In this document: piece by piece, positions 17,719-26,543 of the stretch
Layout of the letters: every line of letters starts with the position of its first letter
How positions within the stretch are numbered: the first letter of the stretch is position 1
Assembly: GCA_033549365.1 (NCBI GenBank)
Contig: JAWSUF010000003.1
Location: 248,001-312,000 of the forward strand
DNA: 64,000 nt
Source of the DNA: Acidobacteriota bacterium
GTDB lineage: Bacteria; Acidobacteriota; Aminicenantia; Aminicenantales; Saccharicenantaceae
Reading direction: 5' to 3'
The notes under the pieces: model-generated
What the model was told of the DNA's origin: nothing
Seen by the model: only the letters and a program-made list of their open reading frames with translations
Databases searched by the model: none
Translations under genes and position numbers: made by a program

Positions 17719-19818
17719 ATGCCCGAAGACGTTTCCGCAACCGACGGATTTACGCCGAATGCCCTCCGGATTCTGAAAGCCCGCTACTTTCTCAAGGACG
17801 AAAAGGGAGGCTTCCTCGATCGCTCGCCGTCCGATCTTTTCCGCCGTGTCGCATCCGCCGTATCCGAGGCGGAAAAATCCCCGAAGGAGCGGAAAGCCTG
17901 GGCCGAGCGTTTCTTTCGCCTGATGGTGGCCAGGGATTTCCTTCCCAATTCCCCGACCCTGACCGGCGCGGGCCGCGGCATGTGCCTGAGCGCCTGCTTC
18001 GTTCTGCCCATCGAGGACTCGCTGGAATCCATCTTCGGCACGGTCCGCAACGCCGCCCTCGTTCACAAGGAAGGAGGGGGCACCGGATTCGATTTCAGCT
18101 CTCTCCGCCCGAAGGGAAGCTTTGTCCGGCGGACCCAGGGCGTTGCCTCGGGCCCGGTGTCGTTCCTCAAGGTCATCGACGCCGCCACCGAAGCCGTCAA
18201 ACAGGGCGGAACGCGGCGCGGCGCCAATATCGGCATCCTGCGGGTTGACCATCCGGACATCGAGGAGTTCATCCGCATGAAGCGCGGCGGAGAGGGCATT
18301 CCCAACTTCAATATCTCCGTCGCCCTGACCGACGCCTTCATGGCCGCCCTGGCCCGGGGCGCATCCTACCCGCTCCGGGATCCGCGGTCGGGAAAGAAGA
18401 CCGGTTCCCGCAAAGCCCGGGACATTTTCCGCATGATCGTCGAGGCGGCCTGGGCAACGGGCGATCCGGGCCTCCTGTTCATCGACCGCATCAACCGGGG
18501 CAATCCGACGCGAAGTGTGGGGGACATCCGGGCCACGAATCCCTGCGGGGAACAGCCCCTTCATCCCTATGAATCCTGCAATCTGGGATCGATCAACCTG
18601 GCGAATTTCCGTCGGGCCGGGGCCGGGGACGGCGTCGATTGGGACAGGCTGGCCGCCGTCGCGACCGATGCCGTCCGTTTCCTGGATGACGTCATCGAGG
18701 TCAACCGGTATCCTCTCCCCCAGATCGAAGCCATGACCAAGGCCAACCGCCGGATCGGGCTCGGCATCATGGGATTTGCCGATCTCCTCCTGCAACTGGA
18801 GCTTCGCTACGATTCCCCCGAAGCCCTGCGCCTGGCCTCCCGCCTGGCCCGCTTTTTGAGAAAGACGGCCGACGAGGCCACCCGGAAACTCGGCCGGGAA
18901 AAGGGGAGTTTCCCGAATATCGACCTTTCCGTCTACAAGGGACAGGACCGGAGAAACGCCACCGTCCTGACCATCGCCCCGACGGGAACGATTTCCCGCC
19001 TTGCGGGCTGTTCCTCGTCCATCGAGCCGATCTTCGCCTTTTCCTTCACCTCACGCATTTTGGACGGCGAGATCCGCGATGTCCACCCTCTTTTCGAAAA
19101 GTGGGAGAATGAGCGTCCCGGAGAACCTCTTCCGCCCTGGTTCGTAACCGCCCATGACATTGCGCCGGAAGGCCACGTCCGGATGCAGGCCGCCTTTCAG
19201 AAGCATGTCGACAACTCGGTGTCCAAGACCGTCAACCTGCCGCACGACGCATCGGAAGAGGATGTCGAACGCGTGTTCCGCCTGGCCTGGGATCTCGGCG
19301 CCAAGGGCGTCACCGTCTACCGCGACGGCTGCAAGGCCGGACAGGTCCTGACAACCGATCCGGAGGGCGAAAAACGTTTTCCCCGCGAGAGGCCGATGTC
19401 GCTGCCGTCGATCACCGACAAGATCAAGACCGGGTTCGGCAACCTCTATGTCACGATCACGTTTCTCGAAGGAAAGCCGTTTGAAGTCTTCGCCTCAATC
19501 GGAAAAAGCGGCTACTCGACCATGGCCGACGCCGAGGCCCTGGGCCGTCTTGTATCTCTGGCTCTGCGAAGCGGTGTCGATCCCCGGGAGGTCATCTTTC
19601 AGCTCAAGGGCATCGGCGGCGCCGATCCGGTCTTCACCGAGGGCGGCCTCGTCCAGTCCATACCGGACGCCATGGCCAAGATCCTGGAGCGCCACGTCGG
19701 CGAGGTCCGGGAAAATCCCCGGGATTTTTTGAAGAACATCTGCCGCCAGTGCGGCGCCTCGCTGCCGGACGAGAAATGTCCGACGTGTCCAGCCTGCGGC
19801 TGGAACAAATGCAGTTGA
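17719..19818 (+). CDS. nrdJ: Adenosylcobalamin-dependent (class II) ribonucleotide reductase
   Basis: 699 residues. The catalytic loop NPCGEQPLHPYESCNLGSIN (in two parts), the phosphate-binding APTGTISRLAGCSSSIEP and an N-terminal redox cysteine (RGMCLSACF) are all present. The C-terminal tail CRQCGASLPDEKCPTCPAC contains cysteines for thiol transfer and metal binding. It converts ribonucleotides to deoxyribonucleotides without needing oxygen. No N-terminal ATP-cone is visible, so overall activity control by dATP is probably absent. No nrdAB gene is nearby. Confidence 0.95.
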   Translation: MPEDVSATDGFTPNALRILKARYFLKDEKGGFLDRSPSDLFRRVASAVSEAEKSPKERKAWAERFFRLMVARDFLPNSPTLTGAGRGMCLSACFVLPIEDSLESIFGTVRNAALVHKEGGGTGFDFSSLRPKGSFVRRTQGVASGPVSFLKVIDAATEAVKQGGTRRGANIGILRVDHPDIEEFIRMKRGGEGIPNFNISVALTDAFMAALARGASYPLRDPRSGKKTGSRKARDIFRMIVEAAWATGDPGLLFIDRINRGNPTRSVGDIRATNPCGEQPLHPYESCNLGSINLANFRRAGAGDGVDWDRLAAVATDAVRFLDDVIEVNRYPLPQIEAMTKANRRIGLGIMGFADLLLQLELRYDSPEALRLASRLARFLRKTADEATRKLGREKGSFPNIDLSVYKGQDRRNATVLTIAPTGTISRLAGCSSSIEPIFAFSFTSRILDGEIRDVHPLFEKWENERPGEPLPPWFVTAHDIAPEGHVRMQAAFQKHVDNSVSKTVNLPHDASEEDVERVFRLAWDLGAKGVTVYRDGCKAGQVLTTDPEGEKRFPRERPMSLPSITDKIKTGFGNLYVTITFLEGKPFEVFASIGKSGYSTMADAEALGRLVSLALRSGVDPREVIFQLKGIGGADPVFTEGGLVQSIPDAMAKILERHVGEVRENPRDFLKNICRQCGASLPDEKCPTCPACGWNKCS

Positions 19819-19895
19819 AGGGTTGTGCGGAAAAAATGCCGGTTTTTGCTTCTTCTTCTCAATGCGTTTTTTCCCTTTCAGGCGTGCCGATCTCA

Positions 19896-19993
19896 CCATT
19901 CCGGCTGCGTCGCAGCCCACTCGACGTAGCCTCACTACGCCTTCGTGGGCCGCTTCCTTGCCGGAACGGCAATCTCGACCCGCGCACAACCCC
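19896..19993. repeat. Nested inverted-repeat element
   Basis: Three nested stems lie between nrdJ and the URO-D gene: CCATTCCGGC (19896-19905) with GCCGGAACGG (19960-19969), GCCCAC (19915) with GTGGGC (19945), and CGTAG (19925) with CTACG (19935). Its right edge runs into a 24-base sequence (19970-19993) found again at 40553-40576 with one mismatch. The remaining bases of 19819-20065 show no gene. Confidence 0.7.
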
Positions 19994-20065
19994 TCAAAGA
20001 ACCCAATTTTATGACCCTCCGGGCGAGCCGATACGGCCCGTGAACAGATCGGGACTGTGAATCAA

Positions 20066-21145
20066 TCAGAGGAGAAACGTGCGTTTGCGTTCGAGGTAAT
20101 AGAGGTAGTTTTCGAAGGTGACGTCGGGGGGAACCCGGTGGTCGATGCAGGGGATGATGCCGCCCTCGGCGACAAGCGGCGTGAGGCGCTCGATTTCCCT
20201 GTCGATGGCCCCGCGTCCGGCGATGAGGCTCATTTTGTTCACGCCGCCGATCATGCGAACCCGGCTTCCGAAATCCCGCCGCAGGCGGAGGGGATCGGTG
20301 TGAATCGCCTCGACCGGGAACATGACGTCGATCCCGGCCCGAAGCCAGCCGGGGACAAGGGCATCGATCCGCCCGTCGCAGTCGAGGACGTTGACCTCGA
20401 CGCCGTGCCGCCGGAGTGCGTCCGTGATGCGGCGGTAGCGTGGGACCATGAGGTCTTCAAAGAGCCGGGGCGAAAGCAGAGGTCCGTGGTTGTAGCACAT
20501 ATCCTCCCACCACCAGGCGGCGTCGGCCTCGACACCGGGCAGGGCGTCTTCGATAAGGCGGAGAGCCAGGCCGGTCAGATGTTCCATCATCTCCTCGACC
20601 CAGTCCCGATCGGTCATCAGGGCCAGCGAAAAATTTTCAAGACCCATCCAGTTCCGGAGTCGGCCGTAAAGGGAGCCGCAGTGGACGGTCACGGGCATGC
20701 CCGCGGCGTGGGCTTCATCGGCGGCCCGGCGGACGTCGCCGATCCGTCCGGGGCGGGCGGGATCGAGCCTTTCGTCCCGGAGACGTTCCCAATCCTCCCG
20801 GGTCTCCACGGCAAAGCGGATATAGCGGGGCATGGTCGAGTCGAAGTCCAGTTTTTCGCACAAGGCGCCTTCCCTGTCGACGACGAGGCGCCGGCCGTTC
20901 TTTTCCTCGATCACCCGCTCTTCGAAATCCGGAAAAAGCCCGATGTGCACGGGCAACTCGGGAATGATGGAGAGGCCCTCAAGACCCAGATGCCGCTCAA
21001 GGTCCGCGTTGGTTCGGATATCGCGGGGAAGGCCCTGCTCGTGCCAGACGGCGATCGTCTTGTCCCAATAGCCGAATTCCATGTCGGGGAGGGGATTGGG
21101 TCTTCCGCCCCGCAGGGTTTCGAGAAACCGGTCACGGACGGCCAT
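20066..21145 (-). CDS. Uroporphyrinogen decarboxylase-like (URO-D) protein
   Basis: 359 residues with the URO-D/MtaA-type barrel: VHCGSLYGRLRNWMG, WWWEDMCYNHGPLLSPRLFED, VLDCDGRIDALVPGWL, VMFPVEA and RMIGGVNKMSL. Family members outside haem synthesis are often corrinoid-dependent methyltransferase subunits or unknown demethylases. No haem or corrinoid genes are adjacent. It starts 16 bases behind the FG-GAP HTH gene and is probably co-transcribed, so the HTH protein may control it. Confidence 0.8.
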   Translation of the reverse strand: MAVRDRFLETLRGGRPNPLPDMEFGYWDKTIAVWHEQGLPRDIRTNADLERHLGLEGLSIIPELPVHIGLFPDFEERVIEEKNGRRLVVDREGALCEKLDFDSTMPRYIRFAVETREDWERLRDERLDPARPGRIGDVRRAADEAHAAGMPVTVHCGSLYGRLRNWMGLENFSLALMTDRDWVEEMMEHLTGLALRLIEDALPGVEADAAWWWEDMCYNHGPLLSPRLFEDLMVPRYRRITDALRRHGVEVNVLDCDGRIDALVPGWLRAGIDVMFPVEAIHTDPLRLRRDFGSRVRMIGGVNKMSLIAGRGAIDREIERLTPLVAEGGIIPCIDHRVPPDVTFENYLYYLERKRTFLL

Positions 21146-21161
21146 GGGATTCGGCCGGATA

Positions 21162-22592
21162 TCAGATCTCCGGCTGCCGGACGCCCGGCCGGGAGGCTTG
21201 TTTCTCCCGCCAGTATTTGGTCAGAGTCGGTTCCCGCGACCAGTTTTCGCCGTCCCACCAGAAGATATCCTCGCCGAGTTTCGAACGGAGGGCCTCTCTG
21301 TCGAATGGTTCGGCGATCCGGCCTTGTTTGAACAAATCGGAGTAGGTTATTTCAAACCCGTGAGAAATCCGCGGGGAAAAATTGTTCGATCCGAAGTTCA
21401 AGTTGTATTGAATCGTGGACGGTTCTAGCGTAACGATCAGGATCCGGTCGGCCGGTTGAATCATCAAAAACTGGACGGCGGAGATCCTGGTCAGGGCGTC
21501 GTCGATCGCGTTACGGGGAAAACGGACATAATATTTTTCTTTCCCCGGGCCCAACTCGAGATTGGTGTAATGGGGATTTTGCTGGGGAGATGCTCCCCCC
21601 ATGTCCTCGGGATCCAGCGCGATCAGGACCGCCTCCCGGTATTCATTATTCATGGCACCCATGATGATTTCATTGCGTCCGTCGCCGTCGATATCGAACG
21701 CACCGATGTCTTGAATGTGTCCCGAGTTCCAGTATTCGCCCAGGAGCCGGCCTTCGGCGTCGAGAAGGGACGCGACAGTCGGGAAAAATCCCCGGGGATT
21801 GGAAATGAGCAGGATCTTGTGGCGGCCGTCGCCGTCGAGATCCAGAGAAGCAAATCGGCCGTAATACTCCGATCCGTAAGTTTGGGAACCGAACGTGACG
21901 GGCCGGCCGGGATCGAACGTCCAGAGAAGGCGGCCCCTGGCGTTGAAACAGAGGAGTCCCCCGGCCGGGCGGCCCGAGTCATCCGTCGGGTAAAAGAGGA
22001 CTTCAGGCCGGCCGTCGCCGGTCAGGTCCCGGATTAACAGGCGGGGAAGGCTCTGCATTCCCTCCTTGTCGATAATCCGGCTGTTTGACTTCGGTCCGAG
22101 AAGGGGCGTTGTCAAGGGGTCGATAAGCGTTGTCTCGTAACGCCATAAATCCCGGCCCTCGGCGTCGAGCATTACAAGAACGGTCTCCTCAACCCGGTAA
22201 TCGGCCGGCAGGCGTTTTTCCGGGAACCCGAGGAAAAGCAGAGCGGTCGCGGCGACGGCCAGGACGCCGCCGACAACCGGAAGCCGGAGGAGGGATTTGG
22301 ATTTGAGTGACGAAGTTTGGGTTTGAGACGGACGAGCGTGACTGTGACTCTTTGAGATCGCACCCGCAATTTCTGCCGATAACGAGCTTGTCCCAAGCCG
22401 GGACTCCAACCAGGCGTCGATCTCCCGCTTGCGGGCGAAGACCCGGGACCGGGGACCGGCTCCCAATCTTCGAACCGGAAGGTCGAACTCTTTTTCCCAT
22501 CTTTGGCAGGTTCGCTCGTCGCATCCCAGGTAAGAGGCGATTTCCTTCCAGGATTGAAGATCGGGGGGTGAACCGCTGTCTTTGGACGCCAT
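21162..22592 (-). CDS. Membrane-anchored HTH protein with FG-GAP/VCBS-type repeats
   Basis: 476 residues. Residues 12-64 form an excisionase-like helix-turn-helix (WKEIASYLGCDERTCQRWEK) very similar to that of the 15691-17595 protein. One membrane segment is at about 101-123. The rest is beta-rich with calcium-type repeats DLTGDGRPEVLF, DLDGDGRHKILL and DIDGDGRNEIIM. It looks like a transmembrane regulator sensing outside the cell. GGAGAA lies 8 bases before the ATG. It is divergent from the DsrM-like gene. Confidence 0.82.
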   Translation of the reverse strand: MASKDSGSPPDLQSWKEIASYLGCDERTCQRWEKEFDLPVRRLGAGPRSRVFARKREIDAWLESRLGTSSLSAEIAGAISKSHSHARPSQTQTSSLKSKSLLRLPVVGGVLAVAATALLFLGFPEKRLPADYRVEETVLVMLDAEGRDLWRYETTLIDPLTTPLLGPKSNSRIIDKEGMQSLPRLLIRDLTGDGRPEVLFYPTDDSGRPAGGLLCFNARGRLLWTFDPGRPVTFGSQTYGSEYYGRFASLDLDGDGRHKILLISNPRGFFPTVASLLDAEGRLLGEYWNSGHIQDIGAFDIDGDGRNEIIMGAMNNEYREAVLIALDPEDMGGASPQQNPHYTNLELGPGKEKYYVRFPRNAIDDALTRISAVQFLMIQPADRILIVTLEPSTIQYNLNFGSNNFSPRISHGFEITYSDLFKQGRIAEPFDREALRSKLGEDIFWWDGENWSREPTLTKYWREKQASRPGVRQPEI

Positions 22593-22667
22593 TCGAAGTT
22601 TCTCCGTATGGATCTTCCGTTAAAAATAACATTTTTTCAAGAGACGTGCGCCGTGTCAAGGATATGC

Positions 22668-22673
22668 TATAAT
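22668..22673 (+). promoter_or_regulatory. Extended -10 box, leaderless start
   Basis: TGC followed by TATAAT at 22668-22673. The ATG at 22683 comes 9 bases later with no ribosome-binding site. No clear -35 box is seen. Confidence 0.5.
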
Positions 22674-22682
22674 CCCGAACTC

Positions 22683-23309
22683 ATGGACATCCTGAGATGG
22701 GGCGTTGTCGCGGCGGCCGTCTTCTCGATCACGGCGCTGTCATGGCATCTGGCCCGGACGCTGGCCTACGGCCGCACACCCCTTTTCTCGAAGCCGCGGG
22801 GATCGGTTCTTCGGGGGATCTTCTATGCCTTCGGGCCGGGGATGACGCCGTGGGAAAAGGAAAGCGCCCGCAAGCACCTGGCGACCTACGCCGCGGGCGT
22901 TATCTATCACGGCGGCATTTTCCTCGCCCTTTTGCATCTGGCTCTGTCCGTCATCGGCGTCCGGGTTCCCGGCCCGGCCCTTCAGGCGGCCCGATGGATA
23001 TTCGCCGCCGCGTTTCTGGCCGGCTGCGGGCTTCTCGCCAAAAGAATCGTCAAGCCGGACCTTCGTGCCCTCAGTTGCCCCGATGACTATGTCTCCAACG
23101 GCATCGTCGGTTTGTTTCTCGCCCTCTCCTGGCTTGCCGCCGGGCGTCCGGAAACGGAGCCCGTTCTTTTCGCCGCCTCCATCCTGATGTTTCTTTATAT
23201 TCCCGCCGGGAAAATCCGGCACTGCGCCTATTTCTTCTATTCCAGAATCCTGTTCGGCCGTTTCTTCGGCCGCCGGGGGACATTGCCCGGGAAAACGGAG
23301 CTCGGATAA
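22683..23309 (+). CDS. DsrM/NarI-like membrane cytochrome subunit
   Basis: 208 residues with about five membrane segments (WGVVAAAVFSITALSW, AAGVIYHGGIFLALLHLAL, FAAAFLAGCGLLA, GIVGLFLALSWLA, PVLFAASILMFLYIP). Histidines in YHGGIFLALLH and KIRHCAYFFY could ligate b-type haem, as in NarI/DsrM. It precedes an iron-sulfur HdrD/DsrK-type gene by 3 bases. Together they resemble quinol:heterodisulfide-type membrane complexes (DsrMK, TmcBC, HmeCD). The electron acceptor is unknown. Confidence 0.72.
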   Translation: MDILRWGVVAAAVFSITALSWHLARTLAYGRTPLFSKPRGSVLRGIFYAFGPGMTPWEKESARKHLATYAAGVIYHGGIFLALLHLALSVIGVRVPGPALQAARWIFAAAFLAGCGLLAKRIVKPDLRALSCPDDYVSNGIVGLFLALSWLAAGRPETEPVLFAASILMFLYIPAGKIRHCAYFFYSRILFGRFFGRRGTLPGKTELG

Positions 23310-23312
23310 GCC

Positions 23313-24674
23313 ATGGCCGGAAAACAACCGCCGAAAATTGAAGATTTTCTGGAGAAACGCCTGATCGCTGCAACCAACGAGGATCTCGAAAAAGCCCGGG
23401 CCGCTTTCCGGGCGAAACTCGGCCGCGATGAGGCCGCCCTCCTCAACTCCTGCATTCACTGCGGACTCTGCGCCGAGGCCTGCCATTATTATCTGTCCGA
23501 TCCGCAGCCGGAAAATCTGCCGGCTTACAAACTCGGGCTCGTCATCAAAGTCTTCAAACGCCATTTCACGCCATCCGGCCGTCTGGCCCCGGGCTGGGTG
23601 GGTGCCAAGGATCTGGACGCCGACAGGGTCCGCGAGTGGATCGATGCCCTCTTCGGCCGCTGTTCCCTTTGCGGCCGCTGCAGCCTGAGCTGCACCATGG
23701 GCATCGGGATCTCCTCTCTCATCCGCACGGCCCGCGGTCTTCTGACGTCTCTCGATCTTGTGCCTTCCGGGTTGGATTCCACGGTCAAAACGGCCGTCGA
23801 AAAGGGCAACAACATGGGGATCGACAGGGAAGACTGGGTGGAAACGGTCGACTGGCTGAGTGAAGAGCTGAGGACGGAAACCGGCGATCCTGAAGCGAGC
23901 CTGCCCATGGACAAGACCGGGTCGCGTGTTCTTTACACCGTGAATCCGCGGGAACCCAAATTTTTCCCGCTCTCCCTTCTCGCGGCGGCCAGGATTTTTC
24001 ATGCCGCGGGCGAAAGTTGGACGCTGTCATCCGCGGATTTCGACGCCACGAATTACGGGCTCTACTCCGGAGACGACGAGGTCTCCGCGCTGCTGTCCGG
24101 ACGGCTTCTGAAAACGGCCGTTGCGCTGGGCGCCGAAGCCCTGATTCTCCCCGAATGCGGCCACGGCTTCAATTCCAACCGCTGGGAAGCGCCGGAATGG
24201 ATCGGCCGGGCCCATCCCGTCGATGTCCGGAGCATTCTTGAAGTCACGGTCGATTACGTGAAACAGGGTCGCATCCGGCTGGATCCGGCCCGCAATCCCA
24301 AGAAAACGACTCTCCACGACCCCTGCAATCTCGTCCGCCTCGGCGGCGTGGCCGAAGAACAACGGTTTCTCCTTAAGCGAGCCGCGACCGATTTCGTCGA
24401 GATGACGCCCAACAGAGAAAAGAATTACTGCTGCGGCGGGGGCGGCGGCCAGCTGTCCATGACCGCCTTCGCCGACCGGCGGATCAAAGCCGGAGGCATC
24501 AAGGCCGAGCAGATTCGGAAGACCGGGGCCCAGGTGGTGGCCACACCCTGCCACAACTGCATCGACCAGCTTCTCGAGCTCAACAAGTTTTACAAGCTCG
24601 GTGTCGAGATCCGGACGGTCTCTGAAATCGTCGCCGACGCCTTGATCCTTGACACGCCCGATCGCCGGGATTAG
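23313..24674 (+). CDS. HdrD/DsrK-like iron-sulfur oxidoreductase
   Basis: 453 residues. Two 4Fe-4S motifs lie in the N-terminal third (CIHCGLCAEAC and CSLCGRCSLSC). A C-terminal CCG domain follows (HDPCNLVR, NYCCGGGGGQ, TPCHNC), which in heterodisulfide reductases binds the unusual catalytic cluster. The protein is soluble and probably docks on the membrane subunit encoded just upstream. The arrangement suggests electron transfer between the quinone pool and a thiol/disulfide or sulfur compound. The absence of dsrAB here argues against sulfite reduction at this locus. Confidence 0.82.
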   Translation: MAGKQPPKIEDFLEKRLIAATNEDLEKARAAFRAKLGRDEAALLNSCIHCGLCAEACHYYLSDPQPENLPAYKLGLVIKVFKRHFTPSGRLAPGWVGAKDLDADRVREWIDALFGRCSLCGRCSLSCTMGIGISSLIRTARGLLTSLDLVPSGLDSTVKTAVEKGNNMGIDREDWVETVDWLSEELRTETGDPEASLPMDKTGSRVLYTVNPREPKFFPLSLLAAARIFHAAGESWTLSSADFDATNYGLYSGDDEVSALLSGRLLKTAVALGAEALILPECGHGFNSNRWEAPEWIGRAHPVDVRSILEVTVDYVKQGRIRLDPARNPKKTTLHDPCNLVRLGGVAEEQRFLLKRAATDFVEMTPNREKNYCCGGGGGQLSMTAFADRRIKAGGIKAEQIRKTGAQVVATPCHNCIDQLLELNKFYKLGVEIRTVSEIVADALILDTPDRRD

Positions 24675-24713
24675 AGATCTCCGGAGATCCCGATTCCGGC
24701 TCGGAATTTTCTG

Positions 24714-24742
24714 TTGACAGCGCCCCGCTCAATGGGTATGTT
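24714..24742 (+). promoter_or_regulatory. Promoter of fur
   Basis: TTGACA at 24714-24719 and TATGTT at 24737-24742, 17 bases apart. Confidence 0.75.
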
Positions 24743-24748
24743 TAAGAT

Positions 24749-24767
24749 GATAATGAAAACCATTAAC
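24749..24767 (+). promoter_or_regulatory. Fur box over the fur transcription start
   Basis: The 19 bases GATAATGAAAACCATTAAC match the classical Fur box GATAATGATAATCATTATC at 16 positions. The site covers the expected +1, so Fur should repress its own operon. Confidence 0.75.
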
Positions 24768-24783
24768 AGTCAGGTCTTTTGAT

Positions 24784-25251
24784 ATGCCCGGCCGTTTCGG
24801 AAAACGCAGCGGGTTCCGGGGGCAGGTTGCGCGCTGGACCGCCCCGAGGCAGGCGATCTACGACTGCCTCAGCCGCGAGAAGCGCCATGTCAGTGCCAAG
24901 GACATTTACGCCGCCCTGAGAAAAACCAATCCTGAGATCGGTTTGACCACGGTCTACCGGACGCTCGATCTTCTCTTTCGGTCAGGCGCCGTCGACCGCG
25001 TCAGTGCCGGAGACGGCCACTCCCGTTACGAACTCAAAACCGGCTCGTCCGAAGATCACCACCACCATCTCATCTGCACGTCCTGCGGCCTGATCATCGA
25101 TTACATGGATTTCGAGGCCGAGGAACTCGAACTCGTAAAAAAAACCGAGGCGGTCCTGGCCCGGAAGTACGATTTTCAAATCCGGGACCACAACATCGAA
25201 TTTGTCGGCCTCTGCGGCCGATGCCGAAAACAAAAAGGAGAAAACCCGTGA
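24784..25251 (+). CDS. fur: Fur-family transcriptional regulator
   Basis: 155 residues. It has a winged-helix N-domain (TAPRQAIYDCLSREKRHVSAKDIYAAL ... GLTTVYRTLDLL, in segments), the metal-site run EDHHHHLICTSCG and a second cysteine pair CGRC near residue 146, so a structural zinc site is likely. Iron, zinc or peroxide sensing cannot be decided from sequence alone. The near-consensus Fur box in front favours iron and autoregulation. It overlaps the next gene by GTGA. Confidence 0.88.
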   Translation: MPGRFGKRSGFRGQVARWTAPRQAIYDCLSREKRHVSAKDIYAALRKTNPEIGLTTVYRTLDLLFRSGAVDRVSAGDGHSRYELKTGSSEDHHHHLICTSCGLIIDYMDFEAEELELVKKTEAVLARKYDFQIRDHNIEFVGLCGRCRKQKGENP

Positions 25252-26435
25252 AGTCCCATCTTTCCAAGCACGCGGCGACCAACGTCATCCACGCCGGACA
25301 GGAGCCGGATCCGATCTACGGCGGGGTGTCCGTCCCCATCTACCAGTCTTCGACGTTTGCGTTTCGTTCGGCCGAACACGGCGCGGCGCTTTTCGACGGC
25401 TCCGAAAAAGGCTACATCTACACCCGGATCGGGAACCCGACCACCCGGGCCCTGGAGGATTGCGTGGCCGCCCTTGAGGGCGGGTGCGGCGCTCTCGGCA
25501 CGGCCACCGGCATGGCCGCCGTGACGACCATCTACCAGGCTTTTCTGGAGCAGGGCGCCCATGTCGTCAGTACGGCCTCGGTCTACGGCCCGTCGCGGAC
25601 CGTTCTCGAAAAAGAATACTCGCGTTTCGGCGTCACGGCGGACTTCATTGACACCTCGCGCCTCGACCTGGTCGAAAAAGCCCTGCGGCCGGAGACGAAA
25701 CTTCTCTTCATCGAAACCCCGGCCAATCCAACCCTGCTGATCTCGGACCTCCGGGCCTGTGCCCGACTGGCCCGCGAGCGGGGGATCGTCATGGCCGTGG
25801 ACAACACCTTCGCCAGCCCCATTCTTCAGAATCCCCTGGCCCTCGGCGCCGACATCGTTTTCCACAGCTTGACCAAATTCCTCAACGGCCACAGCGATGT
25901 CGTCGGCGGGATTCTCATCGCCCGGGAGGAAGAGATCTTCAACCGCCTGCGCAAGGTGCTCATCCTCATGGGCGGCACCATGGATCCCCACCAGTCCTGG
26001 CTTGTCCTGCGTGGTGTCAAAACCCTGGCCCTCCGGGTCGAGCGGTCCCAGGAAAACGCCGAAAAGCTGGCCCTCATGATCAGGAATCATCCCAAAATCG
26101 CCTGGGTCAACTACCCGGGACTTGAAGATCATCCCCAGCACGCTCTGGCCCGCGAACAGATGAAGGGATTCGGCTCGCTGATCTGCTTCGGCCTCAAGGG
26201 CGGATTCGAGGCGGGCCGAAAAATGATCAATTCCGTTCGGTTGTGCACTCTGGCCGTTTCGCTCGGCGGCATCGAAACGCTGATCCAGCACCCCGCCTCG
26301 ATGACCCACGCCGGCGTCTCCTCCGAGGAGCGCCAAAAAGCCGGAATCACCGAAGACCTGATCCGGCTGTCCGTCGGCTGCGAGGCCTGGGAAGACATTT
26401 GGGAGGACCTGGAACAAGCCCTGTCCAAGGCCTGA
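25248..26435 (+). CDS. PLP-dependent trans-sulfuration enzyme (methionine/cystathionine gamma-lyase type)
   Basis: 395 residues from a GTG at 25248, preceded by AAAAGGAG and overlapping the fur stop. Family signatures include HAGQEPDPIYGGVSVPIYQSS, YTRIGNPTTRALE, GTATGMAAV, AVDNTFASPILQNPLALGAD and the PLP-lysine motif SLTKFLNGHSDVVGG. This family cleaves or forms C-S bonds in methionine, cystathionine or homocysteine metabolism. Methionine gamma-lyase is slightly favoured by the N-terminus, but substrate is uncertain. Its position makes it part of the Fur regulon. Confidence 0.85.
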   Translation: MKSHLSKHAATNVIHAGQEPDPIYGGVSVPIYQSSTFAFRSAEHGAALFDGSEKGYIYTRIGNPTTRALEDCVAALEGGCGALGTATGMAAVTTIYQAFLEQGAHVVSTASVYGPSRTVLEKEYSRFGVTADFIDTSRLDLVEKALRPETKLLFIETPANPTLLISDLRACARLARERGIVMAVDNTFASPILQNPLALGADIVFHSLTKFLNGHSDVVGGILIAREEEIFNRLRKVLILMGGTMDPHQSWLVLRGVKTLALRVERSQENAEKLALMIRNHPKIAWVNYPGLEDHPQHALAREQMKGFGSLICFGLKGGFEAGRKMINSVRLCTLAVSLGGIETLIQHPASMTHAGVSSEERQKAGITEDLIRLSVGCEAWEDIWEDLEQALSKA

Positions 26436-26451
26436 TGTTCTCACGGAAGAA

Positions 26452-26481
26452 CCGGGGGCCGTGCCCTCGGCCAAGGTTTTT
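26452..26481 (+). terminator. Terminator of the fur operon
   Basis: CCGGGGGC (26452-26459) pairs with GCCCTCGG (26463-26470), with one G-T pair and a 3-base loop. It is followed by TTTTT at 26477-26481. Confidence 0.5.
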
Positions 26482-26543
26482 CCGATAGCACGTCTCTAAC
26501 GAGATAGCCGGGACATTGAGGTTTTGGCCGGAGGCCGGCGTCA

